From: Platerodrilus igneus
Taxonomy: Eukaryota; Arthropoda; Insecta; Coleoptera; Lycidae
Reading direction: 5' to 3'
NCBI GenBank assembly: GCA_036346225.1
Contig: JARFIW010001216.1
Location: 532,501 to 596,500, forward strand
DNA length: 64,000 bases
Each line of letters starts with the position of its first letter. Positions within the stretch are counted from its first letter, which is position 1. Below the pieces are notes generated by a model. It saw only the letters and a program-made list of their open reading frames with translations. It searched no databases and was not told the DNA's origin. A program made the translations under genes and the position numbers. Shown in pieces: positions 48,207-60,300 of the stretch.

Positions 48207-51200
48207 CAGTGGCGTAACTACACCCCTGCCAGCCCCCGCTATGCGGGGGGGCCCCAAGTGCAAGAAGGCCCAAACGATAATAAACTCAACTTATTCATCT
48301 TCAACGTATTTGGCAGGTAAGAAACGGTCAAGAAAATATTGCAGATAATTCAGAAACCGCAGGTTAACGAACGTTTTCTTGATGTTACTACTAGGAACTG
48401 CTGAAATACAAGAAATAATAATTAAGATAAATACTGAACACCACCTGCAGCCTGCATCCTTTCTTCTTTCTATCCGTTCTGTCCTATTTTGTAAGGGTTA
48501 ATAAACAGATGAAAGAGACTGTAAACTTTAATAACAAAGATGTCTATATTATTCTTAAGTGATAAGTTGTATAAAGTGGTAAAGCATTATTAAACGACGT
48601 ATAGTAGGGTTAGTTTGGTTTGTGGGATTTTAAATAGGAATAAAAGGGCTATTGTCTGTACAGTACAGATTCACAGGATGGCAGGTAGCTTAGTAACCTT
48701 CGCTTTCTAGAAATATAATACTAGAAAGAAATTCATTTTGTGGTTTCTAGTCAGCTGGTTGCAACGTATTTGCATTAGCTGCATTATATATAACGGAAAG
48801 GAAGTAAAAAGCATTCCAGTACGTTTTACTCAATAGTGTTGTGTTCGTATTACAGGAGGTCTTTCATATTTAAACGTAAGTATTTATATCTATTTTTATT
48901 AAACTACTATTGATTTGATCATAGTTGAAGTCGCGCTGAGAAATACATATAAATAAATCTTTAAGCATTCAATAAAAATCATTTATATTTTGTTAATTAA
49001 AGCATTTAAAGCAAAGTATGTATGTGTTATTTGTAATTTCAAAAGCTTTTAAATAATTATTACTTATCTAATTACATTATAATTAATTTCATTCAAAATT
49101 GCAGGAAATAATATACAATGAGCACTACAAGCGGCGCTGCAAAAAACGAAAAGGAAACTATTGGAAGAATCAAAGAGCAAGATTCCAAAAATAAGTTCCT
49201 TTTTACTTCTAAAGAGTCCGAAAAACAAGAACAATCTATGAAAGAAATTGGGCTTTCGACAGTAGCATCTACTAGTTCCGCTACAGACGAACAGCAGTCG
49301 TCAACAATTTTAAAACTCTCACCCAGGGCGCAAGTACATCACATAATGACGGCCGCGATAGAAATTTGGAACTAGATACCACTACAATTACAGAGGTAAA
49401 TGTGAGTAGTACTTTTCACTTAATGAACTATCTATGGATCTGACGAAAGAATATCCAACCGATTTTGCACATTTTTAAAAATCAATGTTTTACAACATGA
49501 CAATTTAAGAAAAGAAATAATTAATTACGGATTGTGTAGACCAGATGGTGCGTTTCCTAAAGATAATAAAATAGAAGTTTTCAGTTCACTATTATTACTT
49601 AATAACTGCAAGCGAAAATAAAAGCAATACGTTAAACTTACCACACAATTCAAATGGGTGGTTGTGTTATTCTAAATTAAAAATTGTGTTTATTGTCAAC
49701 CATGTTGGCTGTTTGCTTCAGTAAGGTCAAGTTGGACGACCGGAATTAATGATTGGCAGGGTTTATCAAAAAAAATTAAAGAGCATTTGCTTGCTCAATC
49801 TCATTTAACTTGTTGTTTTATTTACGATATGTGGAAAAAAATTATACCATAGATAAGAAAGATACTCTACTATTAAAACAAGAAACTGAATTTTGGAAAA
49901 ATGTTTTACACAGACTTTTCAATGTTACTTTAACACTATCCCAGCGCATGCTGTCATTTCGAGGACATAGAGAAAGTTTTTCTAATTCAAAAGACAGTTA
50001 CAACGGTAATTTCTTAAGTTTAGTTCATTTAATTAGTAACTATGATCCTATATTACAAAAGTGCTTGAACGACCCAAAGGTTCAATTAAATATCTTTCCC
50101 AAAAATTCAAAACGATATTATTAATACTTTAAGCGCACACTTAAAAATATTTTATTAAATAAAATTAGATCCGCTCCTTTTTCTCAATCATAATAGACAC
50201 TACACAGGATATAACTAAGATTGATCAATTAAGTAAAATTGTAAGATATATTGATTTTAAAAAGACAGCTTGGGAGAGGTAACCAAAATAGATATTTGTG
50301 AAACTTTTGTGGGTTTTACAAAAGTAGAGTCCCAATCTGCTGAAGGACTATGTAATACTATATTAAGCAATTTAACCAACATGCAATTAGATATAAATAA
50401 ATGTAGAGGGCAGGGCTACGATGGAGCTAACGTTATGAGCGGTACGTATTCTGGCGTGCAAAAGAGAATTTTAAACATAGAGCCTGCAGCCTTATATATG
50501 CACTGTAGTGCCCATAACTTAAATCTAGTCATAAATGATGCCGTTAAAGGTATAAAAGAAATAGAATCGTTTTTTCTACTTTTAGAAAACATATATACAT
50601 TTTTTGCTAATAGTATAGTAAGATGGAATTGGCTTTCTGTTTTAAAGAAAATTTCACACAATTGAAACGCTTAAATCCGACACGTTGGGCGGATCGAGTA
50701 AAATCTTTAGCTGCCATAAGAATTCGGTATAAAGATATAGTAATGTCTCTTAATAAAATTATTATGATATCAAAAAAAACAGATGAACGAAATGACGCAA
50801 AGCAAATATTAACTAGCATGGATAATTTTAATTTTATTTTTTTAAGTGTTTTTTTAAGTCAAATTCTAGAAGAGCTTAACAAGCTCTCACAAACTGCTCA
50901 GAGTGAAAAGGCGAATATTAATCAGATAACTCTTATTACAAAAACTTTAAAATTTTTCAAGGAAACAAGAAATAACTATTCCAACATCAAGGAGGAAGCA
51001 GCGAAAGTTGCAGGGCAATGGAATATTAAACCGGAATTTATAAAAAAGGCAACCAAAAATAAAAAAGCATTACGATGAATTATCCAATGATTATCGATTT
51101 AATGATGAAGAATTTAAATTTAAAATAAATGTATTTTATCGCGTAATGGATATTATAATTTCACAGCTGTCGAATCGTTTTAAATCGCTTTTTCATGTAA

Positions 51201-51991
51201 ACGAAAAGTTTAATTTCTTAGAACCTAATGTATTTTTGAATTTAACTGCAGACGATATTTTATCTAAGGCAAAACAATTGCAAAAATTTTACTACAAAGA
51301 TTTAAATGATGCTATAGGTATAGAACTTACTACACTCAAAAATAATAGACTTATTTGTGATGAATTAAAAATGTTAACGGTATCTTACAATTTTTAGAAT
51401 ATCTAGTACTTTCCAAATCTACAGGTTCTAGCAGTTTTCCAAACACCATAACAGCCTTAATGTTATACCTAACTTTACCCGTTAGCGTTGCAAGTGCGGA
51501 GAGATCTTTCTCAAAATTAAAATTATTAAAAATTATCTTAGGAACCGCACTTCACAAGATAGATTAGACGATTTATCCCTCTTAGCAGTAGAACATGACA
51601 CTGCCAAAAATATGAATATAGAGGATACAATAAACGCGTTTGCAGCAAAACATGCAAGAAAAACAAAATTTTGAATTTGATTTGGAATGTCTGCTAGCTC
51701 ATAGGTTTTTACTGTATCAAATTTTTAGGTGTAAATAATTTTGTGCGGCGTATAAATATGTAGATTTAATATTAATTAACTTATAAGTTTGAATTTATGT
51801 AATTTGGTTTTATAATTAATAAAGCACTTGATTAATATAGTATATGTATTTAATTCTATACTGCTTCCTTCTCTACATGTACTATAATTTAAAAATATGG
51901 CTAAATATAAGCCAGTAAAAGTAATACATTTTAAAGAGAGCCCACTTTAAAATTTTTGCGGGGGGGCCCAAAAATCGTAGTTACGCCACTG
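48207..51991 (+). mobile_element. hAT transposon (TTF/ZMYM1-like) inserted in a SINE
   Basis: 3785 bp with terminal repeats CAGTGGCGTAACTAC and, at the right, GTAGTTACGCCACTG, perfect over 15 bp. The 8-bp duplication AATAGCAA lies at 48199-48206 and 51992-51999. G-rich runs (GCGGGGGGGCCCC) lie inside both ends in inverted orientation. The decayed transposase gene reads on the plus strand. Good terminal preservation with a broken gene suggests an old but intact-ended copy. Confidence 0.95.
49118..51674 (+). pseudogene. hAT transposase, TTF-type zinc finger family
   Basis: Cut-and-paste transposase of the hAT superfamily, resembling proteins annotated as zinc finger MYM-type 1-like. The ATG at 49118 starts a Ser/Lys-rich N terminus. 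A TTF-type zinc-finger region is visible at about 49455-49600 (YPTDFAHF, then IINYGLCRPDGAFPKDNK). The central blocks are NGNFLSLVHLISNYDPIL (about 50005-50057), ETFVGF, and CRGQGYDGANVMSGTYSGVQ (50404-50463) with MHCSAHNLNLVI (50500-50535). LNPTRWADRV lies near 50670. The C-terminal dimerisation block SVASAERSFSKLKLLK is at 51484-51531 and the frame ends at a TGA at 51672-51674. At least five frameshifts or stops; no intact protein. Confidence 0.92.
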
Positions 51992-52077
51992 AATAGCAAG
52001 GGTTCAAAATTTCTATTTAAAAATATCTCTTCCTGACCAATGCAGTATCTTCGGGTGGAGCAATGAAATATCAAATG
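51992..52077 (+). repeat. 3' remainder of the hAT-split SINE
   Basis: Continues the monomer interrupted at 48206: AATAGCAAGGGTTC, a shortened central part, then GTATCTTCGGGTGGAGCAAT and ATCAAATGTAG. Confidence 0.9.
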
Positions 52078-53245
52078 TAGGGGTTATGTCAATGTTACTT
52101 TGAATAATTTCCAAGAGATTCTACTAAAGCTGTTATTAAAACCTAAAAGGAGATTTGTTGTAATATACATTTAACTTTCCCAGTAATGTTTTATCGAGCA
52201 GAAAAACGTATGAAAACAATTTTTATACTTACATGCGGGTTAGTGATGTGTTTATGTTACTGCTTTGAATTACATTTGTAATTGTCCTATATACAACATC
52301 TTCTTGGTTTACGTGTTTAAAATTTTATTGTAGCGAGTAGGTACAGAGCATGCATGGAAACTACAAACCAAATCCATGTTGAAAGCGCTACAGATATCGG
52401 ACAAAGATGTTCTACAGCAAACAATTGACGCATCAAAAGCGAACTTAATTTAAAGAAGGCTGGACGAAAGATTGACATTCATTCTACTGTAACTGGCAGG
52501 TGTATGAAGGAAAACAATATTAAAACTCAAGAAGGACAACCGGTTCTCTGGAAAAAATATGATAATCTATTAGTAGATAGGATTTTGATATGTACTAAGT
52601 GAGGATATCCCATTGATAATAATAATTCATGAGTTATAGCTAAAGATTGTTTGGATTAGAATAGAAAGAATAGTTATAAAATTTAGGGACAATATATCAG
52701 ATCAGTATTTTACAGTAGGTTTTGTAAAAAAGCATAAAGGTATCCTAGCACTTTCAACATGTCAAAATATAAAGCAATGGCGTACAGCCATTTCTCCTTA
52801 AAACATCTATTCAAATTTTGATCACCTGAAAAAATCACTTAAAAACGTGCCTACTATCAAACATTGTGAATTTTGACGAAACAAATTTGAGCGACGATCC
52901 AAGCAAAAAATTATTATCGCAAAACCACGGTATAAATATCCCTAACGAGTGATGAACTCTATAAAATCATCGACGTCGATAATGGTTGCTGCCTCAGGTG
53001 ACGTAACCCTTATCCCATGCTGTGTGGTATATAAATCATTGAATTTATACTCATCATGGACAGAGGGGGGATCAAAAGGAACGAGGTATAACAGAAGCGC
53101 ATCAGGATTGGTTTGACGGCACATCGTTTGATGATTGGATGACTACAATAGCTGTACTTTATTTAAAAATGTTTGATAGAAAGAAAATACCAGTCTGTTG
53201 ATTCAATCAAACTCTGCCAAAACAGTAATACATATTTTTTCAACA

Positions 53246-53911
53246 TGTTACATGCCGAAAATCGGCTATCTATCATTTTTGGTTTAAGTTTAAATTTGTG
53301 AATAAATTCCCGCCATTATTTCAAATAAACTCGTGCTTTCTGCCAGCCCGGACTGTTGCGTCTGCGCAAAAGAATGCGCAGGCGCGGAGTGGGTAAGTGC
53401 GCGGTTTGTACAGGACATGAGATTATTAGCCAACGAGACGTCGAACATTGACGTTTACCTGTGTCGTTCCTTTGTCTTTTCTTTTTCAGAATGTAGGTTT
53501 CCTTTATCTCTACCTGATATCGTTGCCTTCACCATATTCCTACGTCCTACCTACAAACAGAAGAAGAGGGAAGACATTAAATCTGGATTCAACGATGGCA
53601 TAACGTAACCCACACCCAAACAACGCCCAAACAACGCCAAACGAAATACATGGAAATCAACATGGCTTCTGCGCAAGGATGACCGCAAAATCGTGAAAAG
53701 TTCCACATTGTTGAGTGAGTACATTTTATCTTTTTAGGATGCATCTTGTATCACTGTAAACATATTTGGTGCGTGATGCAATTTGGCAAATTATGTCGTA
53801 ATATCTTTAATGCCCAATATTGTGAACGTGGAGTGTTCCAGTGTCGCCAACTGTGGAAATGGCTCTGAACACGCGCGCGCGAGATTATAGCAGTTACCCG
53901 GGAGTATAACA
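53246..53911 (+). mobile_element. solo LTR (copy B), 666 bp
   Basis: Starts TGTTACATGCCGAAAATCGG and ends GGGAGTATAACA; the 4-bp duplication AACA is at 53242-53245 and 53912-53915. The left arm has the uninterrupted site (TTCAACAAACTCG on the minus strand, 43929-43941). Contains GCGCAAAAGAATGCGCAGGC and GTGAGTAC near 53718. Confidence 0.92.
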
Positions 53912-53968
53912 AACAAACTCGTATTTAACGCAGACCCTTGATGTTAACTTCTTTACACCTCTCAAGAA

Positions 53969-54303
53969 CTTACACATGATTTTCAATGCTCCGCCTGAAA
54001 GTGCTGCACTGGCCTAGAAGAGTTTTCTTACCTGGAAAATCTTGACTTTTGCTGAACCCTTGCTATTCCAAGCAGGGTAAAGATTTTATTGCGTATGACA
54101 ACACACACACACGCACACACGCACGCACGCACGTACGCGCGCACGTACGCGCACGTACGCACGCACGCGCACGCACATCCGCGCACACGCGCGCACAAGC
54201 GCACGCACATACACTACACACACACACACATGCGAGACCTACATTGTACGTCTTATCAGAACGTCATACACAAACCTATCCGAACCACGGAGCCCCACGA
54301 CCT
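53969..54303 (-). repeat. SINE with expanded CA-rich microsatellite
   Basis: Minus-strand SINE. At the point where other copies have a short TG run, this one carries about 130 bp of CA/CGCA repeats (54103-54231). Part of the tRNA head beyond is deleted relative to the left-arm copy. Long frames here are microsatellite translations. Confidence 0.85.
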
Positions 54304-55265
54304 CTCACGGTCGCATGAAGAAAACTTTTATCATTATGGAAAATGCGGCCTGGAAAAATGTTAGTAACAATTCCAAAAAATGCTTTCCCACGACTATTGC
54401 AGAAACTTTATAATTATGAATCTGAGAAGTTTCAGAATGCATTTTTTCGTTGATTTTACAACTTAATCACAATTATTCTTCTGAAATGAACGAGCTAGAG
54501 TTATTTGAAGAAACTCTTAGCCAATGAAATAGATTCAAACAGGTTAACTAACATAATGTCGGAGTTTTAAAACTGGCATGCTCCTTTTGAACAGTGAAAA
54601 GGTTTTAGAACTATTGCCTCGAGGCACAGAAGATAACATCAATAAAAATCATGCTTTAGCTGCAAATGGTAGTTTTGTCAATTTGCTGAAAACTATGAGG
54701 TATGATGAAGTTCTGAAAAAACGCAAACAGGGAAAAATTGCAAGTGGTAGCAGGAAAAACTGTTTCTTTTGACAGCAATGAAGACACTGATGTGAATGAA
54801 AGTGACACACCTGAAAATAGTGTGTCTGAAGATAAGGTCATGCATGCATCTGATGTGTCTGAAAACGATATGCTTTAAGATGATTAGTCGAAACTCGGTG
54901 ACAGTGGTTCAGATAATACCATGTTTTTAACAAACTATAAATCTGCAATGAACAAGTCTCAGAGCAAGTCATCAGCATCATTTTGTTTTCACAAAACTGA
55001 GAGAAAGAAATAAGTGTGGACAACTGGCTATTGATTAAATTTCCAACAGAAAATAATAAGTCAGGGACATCCGAAACTCTACAGTTTATCAGAAAAGTCT
55101 TGAAAATAGACCCATTTAGTGGCTCATTTTTCCGTTCAAAACAAACAACAAACTATAGAGACCCAGATGTTCTCGACATTTGTGAGTTCAGTTATTACCA
55201 AATAGCTGGTGCAGTGGATCCGCCAACTATTATGAATCTGGTTTGTTTAAATTTACTGTAAACAT

Positions 55266-56560
55266 ACATATTGTAATGTTCAAAGAACAATAAATAGGTA
55301 CCTTGTTAAAATGCTCTCCTTGTTTTTTTTTTGTTGTAACTTGAGTTCAGTGCTTCAGAAACGTTTTTAAAAGCACCAAACATATAGTTATTCACTCCTC
55401 AAGGGTGTTAATTAGTTACGTATGGCATTTTATATGTATGCAGCTATTGACCCCTACCAAGGGATAAATAGCTACAACTTTATTCTAATTTTTTCTTTCG
55501 AAAATCAAAGTTATAAAAATATCAAACAGCCTATTGGATAGCTCTGGTACTGACCCAAGTTACAGACTAATTGTGTTTTTTATATTAAGTATAGTAAATA
55601 GTGTAAATGGCGTTTTACTGCTGAAAGTGTAGCTATTCACCTCATTTTACGGTAACTATCACAAAGGAATTTAATGGACGGATTTGTACAATTTGAAAAC
55701 TAATTTAAAAGGTTAATCTACTTGCAAGTATAACTTGGGAGTAATATTCAACTATTGAAATAGCAAAAAAATACTAACGATATTTTACTGGTTCGTACAT
55801 AACTGGAATATTTCCTCCAATCGTATGACGATACATCCATGTCTCTTGCTGCCGTTGCTTTTGCATGGAGTATTTTCGGCGAAGATGTACACCCGCCGCA
55901 CTAGTAAAAAACACTTCGTACTCACTCATAGTCTATGAAACTGTCACCAAAACTAACTCATTACTAACGTACGCGAAAACCAATCCTATATTGTTCAAAT
56001 GTAGTCATTATGTCATGAAGTTAGTTGAAAAACATTTCATATCTTATCATTATATTATTGTTCACTTCAATATTTAAAAGAAAAAATAATCGATGATGTA
56101 AATAAGTCTGAGAATAATGGATACGTAATAGTAATGAGCGCCTGCCTATTTCAAACTGGAGATGTGTAAGTATATATTTCTGTCCCACTGATAACAGCTA
56201 TGTAAATGTTATGACACAACCCAAGCTATGTTGTTAATATTAGCATATAACCATAGATTTTAACAAAGCATCGTTAAGATTAATGAAAAACGTAATAAAA
56301 AGTGCCATGTTAACAACATTATTAAATTATGCCATGGGGGAAAACAACTTCTTATCATAGCATATTGCTTTAGTTAACGTGATTCATTAAAATAATAAAG
56401 CAAAAAGTGAATTTTTCCACGAATTAGTATCTACAGTGAACCCTGTTTCATTTCTAGTACTATTGGAAATAATATACTATTCATACTGCAACCATTATCT
56501 CTATAGTATGGGATAAAGAATACTACTATAGTAAGCCTACTTATCGTAAAAGGTGATCAA
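55266..56560. other. mostly unassigned; short palindromes and one small ORF
   Basis: 55380-55660 contains three related palindromic motifs of the type TAGCTATTCACC with an inverted partner (near 55385-55420, 55442-55475, 55630-55650), perhaps the end region of the adjacent transposon. The rest shows nothing apart from the 51-codon ORF listed separately. Confidence 0.4.
55774..55929 (-). CDS. candidate 51-codon ORF, unknown
   Basis: ATG at 55929, TAG at 55774. The product starts MSEYEVFFTSAAGVHLRR and continues with a Gln/Arg-rich stretch and ETWMYRHTIGGNIPVMYEP. It is basic and hydrophilic in the middle, with no signal peptide or membrane segment. Composition looks more protein-like than the other short frames here, and the codons are mixed rather than AT-biased. 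A CCA|GTAAAA near the end could be a splice donor, so it may be an exon rather than a complete gene. I do not recognise a family. A chance ORF or transposon fragment is quite possible. Confidence 0.22.
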   Translation of the reverse strand: MSEYEVFFTSAAGVHLRRKYSMQKQRQQETWMYRHTIGGNIPVMYEPVKYR

Positions 56561-56710
56561 AAGGTACAGCAAGAGGCAGCATCCTTGCTGGCCAAAAGAT
56601 ATTGGAGGAGAGTCGGTTGGTCTCGGGCGATCCTCAATAATTTACAAAATTGTTGGGGGTTAGCCGTGACAGATACAGCTTTTTGCTAAAATCTTTAAAA
56701 AAACTGCGTT

Positions 56711-59205
56711 GTGGAAAGATACGGGAACCTACCACAATATTTCCCAGGTATGCGAGGCCTAAAACACGAACTATGTATGATGGAGAGCTCACAAGTAAAA
56801 TTCTTGTCCAAAGGTAAAATACCCCCTCATTCGGATCTTCGGGAGGGGGTACTTAGGACTCGTCATCGTAAGAATTTAAAACAACGGTTCGATTTAGTGA
56901 TAGGGACTTGCAATGTAAGGTCATTACTTAGAGTAAATAAGTTAACGAATTTATTAGTCGAAATGAAAAGAGGAAAGCTGGACATTTAGGTATTAGTGAG
57001 GTGAGATGGCCAGATAGTAATGACTTTTGAAAATATCATTATAGAATAATTACAACTTCTTCAACTAGTGGACAGGCAGGGGTAGGAATAGTTTTAGATA
57101 AAATATTAGGACGTAAAGTTAAAGAGTACTTAGAATTTAGTGATAGAATAATTATGGTTAGATTCAGTACGAAACCCACAGATACTGTTTTAGTACAGGT
57201 TTACATGCCAACAACTCAGTACAGGGATGAGTAAGTAAAAAAGGTATACGAGGATATAAATAGTATAGTGAGAAAACTAAAGAGAAATGAAAATTTAATA
57301 GTTATGGGCGATTTTAATGCGTTAGTGGGAGAAGGTAGCGAGGGAAAAATGGTAGGAAAATTTGGGTATGATAGACTAATAGAGAAGAAGATTAGTTGAG
57401 TTTTCCCAGGAACATAAATTAGTAACTGTAGACACCCTATTCGAACAACATGTTAGAAGAAGATATACCCGAAAAGCGCCAGGTGACAGGGCTAGATACC
57501 AAATAGATTATATTTTAGTTAAACAAAGATTTAGAAACCAATTTATAAACTGCCGTAGTTATCCAGGGGCTGACATAGATAGCGATCATAACTTAGTTAA
57601 GATTAGGTGTAACCTAAAATTAAAAAAAAAATTTAGAAAGATTAAAAGAGAGGGATGGGCTCTAGGTAAGCTTAATGATAGTGAGGTAAAAGAAGAGTAT
57701 TAGATAATAAGATCAAAGAGATAACTATAGGAGGGAACGTAGAAAATAGATGGAAAGAAATAAAAAGGGCTGTGCATGATACAGCAACACAGACTATAGG
57801 TAAAAAAAAGTAGAAACGAGAAAACCCTGGGTAACAAAGGAGATATTAGATTTAATAGGGAATAGAAGAAAGCTTAACCCTATCAGAGAATTGGATAGTG
57901 AAAGTAAACAGAAATATAATAGAATGTAGAAAAGCTAGAAATAAATAGATGGAGGTGAATTGTAAGGGAATACAAGATGATTTGAGAGTAGGTAAGACAG
58001 AGGGGGCTTACAGCGGACTTAATAGGTTCTTCGGGAAAATAAAAAAATATAATGGTATTAAAGATGAGAATAATGAGCTTCTAATAAATAAACTTTAAAT
58101 AACAGATAGATGGAAAAGATATTTAGAAAATTTATATAAAGGAAACAATATGAATGAGTTAGGGAACGACCAAGAAGAGGATGTAGAAATAGGGTTCTCA
58201 ATATTAAGAGAGAAATTTGATGGAGCTGTTAGGAATCTTAAACTAAATGAAGCGTCGGGGTTAGACGATATACCCGCAGAATTAATAAAATATGCAAGTC
58301 AGAAAACTTTAGACAGATTATATGAACTAGTAAAAGTAATATATGACACAGGTGAGGTCCCAATAAATTTCGAAAAAATATTATTATCCCAAACCTAAAA
58401 AAGGCAGGAACTAATAAATGTGAAAATTTTAGAACGGTAGGTTTAACTTCCCACGCTTTCAAAATACTAACAATAATAACTAAGGATAGAGTAGAAGCTT
58501 TGACTGAGAATTATTTAGGCGAAGACCAATATGGTTTTCGTAAAGACAGAAGGACTAGAGAACCGATACTAATGATTAAGAAAATTATCGAAAAAAGGTT
58601 ACAAAAAACTAAAAAGATTCAATTTACGTTTGTAGATTTAGAAAAAGCATTTGATAGGGTTAATTGGATTGTTAATTTCAGGGTTTTCGGAAAAATAGAA
58701 ATCTCTCATAGGGATAGACAAATTATTTACAGTCTATATAAAAACCAAAGCGTAGTAATTAGATTTGATGAAATAGAAAACGAAGCTAAGATTAGAAATG
58801 GTGTTAGACAGGGCAGTATACTATCTCCCTTGATTTTTAGTGTTTATATTAAGGAAACTTTAAACTTAGCTAGATAGAGAAAAGAGATAGGTATTAGTGT
58901 ACAGGGACAGAAAATAGACATGTTACGTTTTGCAGATGATATAGCCATTATAGCAGAGTCTAGAAAATAGTTAGGAGAGTTTTTAAATATTTTAGATGAG
59001 ATACTACAGAGTAACTATAGTATGAGAAATTAACTCAGGAAAGACAAAGATAATGACAAGTGAGTTACAGCCTAGTTCTAAACCAAAATTAAAAATAGGT
59101 AATACCGAGTTAGAGGAGCTAGATGAATTTTGCTATTTAGGTAGTATAATTACAAAGGATGGATGTACAAGAAGGGATATAGTAACTAGAATAAAAATCA
59201 GTTAA
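56711..59205 (+). pseudogene. APE-type LINE pol: endonuclease and reverse transcriptase
   Basis: Decayed ORF of a non-LTR retrotransposon. The endonuclease begins GTCNVRSLL (about 56903-56929); a one-base deletion near 56988 shifts the frame, after which GISEVRW continues. GVGIVLDK, VQVYMPT, VMGDFNALVGE (about 57303-57335) and a DSDHNLVKI block near 57582 complete the domain. The RT has NEASGLDDIPAELIKYA (58246-58296), YLGEDQYGFRKDRRTRE, motif A FVDLEKAFDRVNW (58630-58668), motif B GVRQGSILSPLIF (58801-58839) and motif C FADDIAI (about 58930-58950). At least eight stops or shifts are visible. It stops at about 59205 inside the region after the RT palm, so it is 3' truncated. Clade not fixed; it resembles the CR1/L2/RTE-like endonuclease-RT group. 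The 5' limit is probably near 56560. Confidence 0.88.
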
Positions 59206-60300
59206 CTAAATGTCACCATGACATAACTCACGATTAGTTAGTAGTCTGGCATGATGGTAGCGATTCGTTGCTTAAGCGGCAATCCGTCGTAGCTTTAGGA
59301 CCACCAGAAGAAGCACGCTGTACTGCGTGCGCAAAAATTCCACGAAGAAAACGGAAACAACAAAGATATAACGAATGATTTCGTCGAGTAAAAAAAGAGA
59401 AAGTGAATATTAATTTGTTTAACTAAATCACCAGAACTCCAAGTAATATTGCTGTTATCCAACGAGATTAGAAAACTTGAAAACACGGTTTTATCCGATA
59501 GTTCAATACCTCATTTCAACGAGTCTTTAAATAAAAATCATATAAGAATCATTTATACGCCGTCATAATGTATAACAAGTTAACGGATACCTAAAACAAG
59601 GTATAGACTATTTAATTTTAGCATAAACATTACGTTTCGAAATAAATAAGTTTAAAATGAAAATTAGTAGAAAGCGTACTTATTGTAAACAGGATGTTGT
59701 CGACGTATGAAAGAGTAGAAACGGAATCGATGTAAATGCAATAACCAAAAACTGTCATGAACATAAAAAATCCTCCCCCACCCCTGCAAAATTAAGAGGT
59801 CGGGGTGGGAAAGCCAAAGTACGGGAGTGGGTAGTATCAAACAAACAAAAACAAAAAACCAAACAAACAAACAAAATTCCCTTAAAAACTAACAGAAAAT
59901 TCGCTACGAAAACAAAAAAAAACAAAATAAAGAAAGACATCCAAAAAAACTCTCATCCGGCTCAAAGAACCAAAGTACTGACTGAACAAAAAAAAAAAAA
60001 TTAAAGGGAAGTCGGGTAATAAGCCATCAACGAAGACTAAGATGAAACAGAATTGGCACTGCAGAGTCGTCAAAGGACGGATGTTTCTCAAAAGAAACAC
60101 AAAGTTATCAATCTGCAGAACAGGATTGGTTTTCCGCGAAGAAACCAAAAAAAGAAGAAAAAATGAATACTTTTACGTTTTGCATAAAAGCTTAAGTTGA
60201 TGTAAGTACAAACAGTTTGCTTGTAATTGGCGCTAAGTGTGCAAAGTATGTACTGTAACATATCCTCCATAAAATTAGTTGATTGATATTCACCCTGTAT
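59206..60300. other. unassigned region with dispersed repeat and CAAA-rich tract
   Basis: Contains the 59440-59725 repeat, a CAAACAAACAAACAAA-rich tract at about 59838-59877 and A-rich stretches to 60000. Ends near 60288 with TTCACCCTGTATATATG, a transposon-end-like sequence. The minus-strand frames here are low-complexity Phe/Leu-rich translations of A-rich DNA. Confidence 0.45.
59440..59725 (-). repeat. dispersed repeat, inverted copy of 9855-10125
   Basis: See 9855-10125. Both copies share the same core and lose similarity at slightly different outer points, so neither boundary is a defined terminus. Confidence 0.7.

Larger units (their letters stand above)
52200..55261 (+). pseudogene. 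jerky/Tigger-like transposase remnant (right copy)
   Basis: Order on the plus strand: ISDKDVLQQTIDASK (about 52397-52440), FVKKHKGI near 52720, catalytic NFDETNLSDDP (52867-52902), then a well-kept block with RVMNSIKSSTSIM (about 52940-52980) and SSWTEGGSKGTRYNRSASG (about 53050-53110). After the LTR and SINE come SFVNLLKTMRYDEVLKKRKQ (54671-54730), an acidic Ser/Glu-rich stretch, and the C-terminal DNWLLIKFPTENN with DVLDICEFSYYQIAG (55016-55215). A TTTTATTGTAG acceptor-like sequence near 52325 suggests an intron before the N-terminal block (inference). Several stops; dead. Confidence 0.75.
52078..55265 (+). mobile_element. jerky/Tigger-like element, right arm of inverted duplication
   Basis: Plus-strand partner of 41536-45105. 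Both arms share the SINE at the same site, so they descend from one SINE-bearing ancestor rather than two independent transpositions. The solo LTR at 53246-53911 is specific to this arm. Right end undefined; similarity to the left arm ends at about 55199 because the left copy is truncated there. Confidence 0.8.

Noticed and set aside
54028..54364. ORFs in CA/CGCA-rich DNA
   Set aside because: Microsatellite translations in three frames, not genes.
59664..60270. Phe/Leu-rich minus-strand ORFs
   Set aside because: Low-complexity translations of A-rich plus-strand sequence with no conserved motif.
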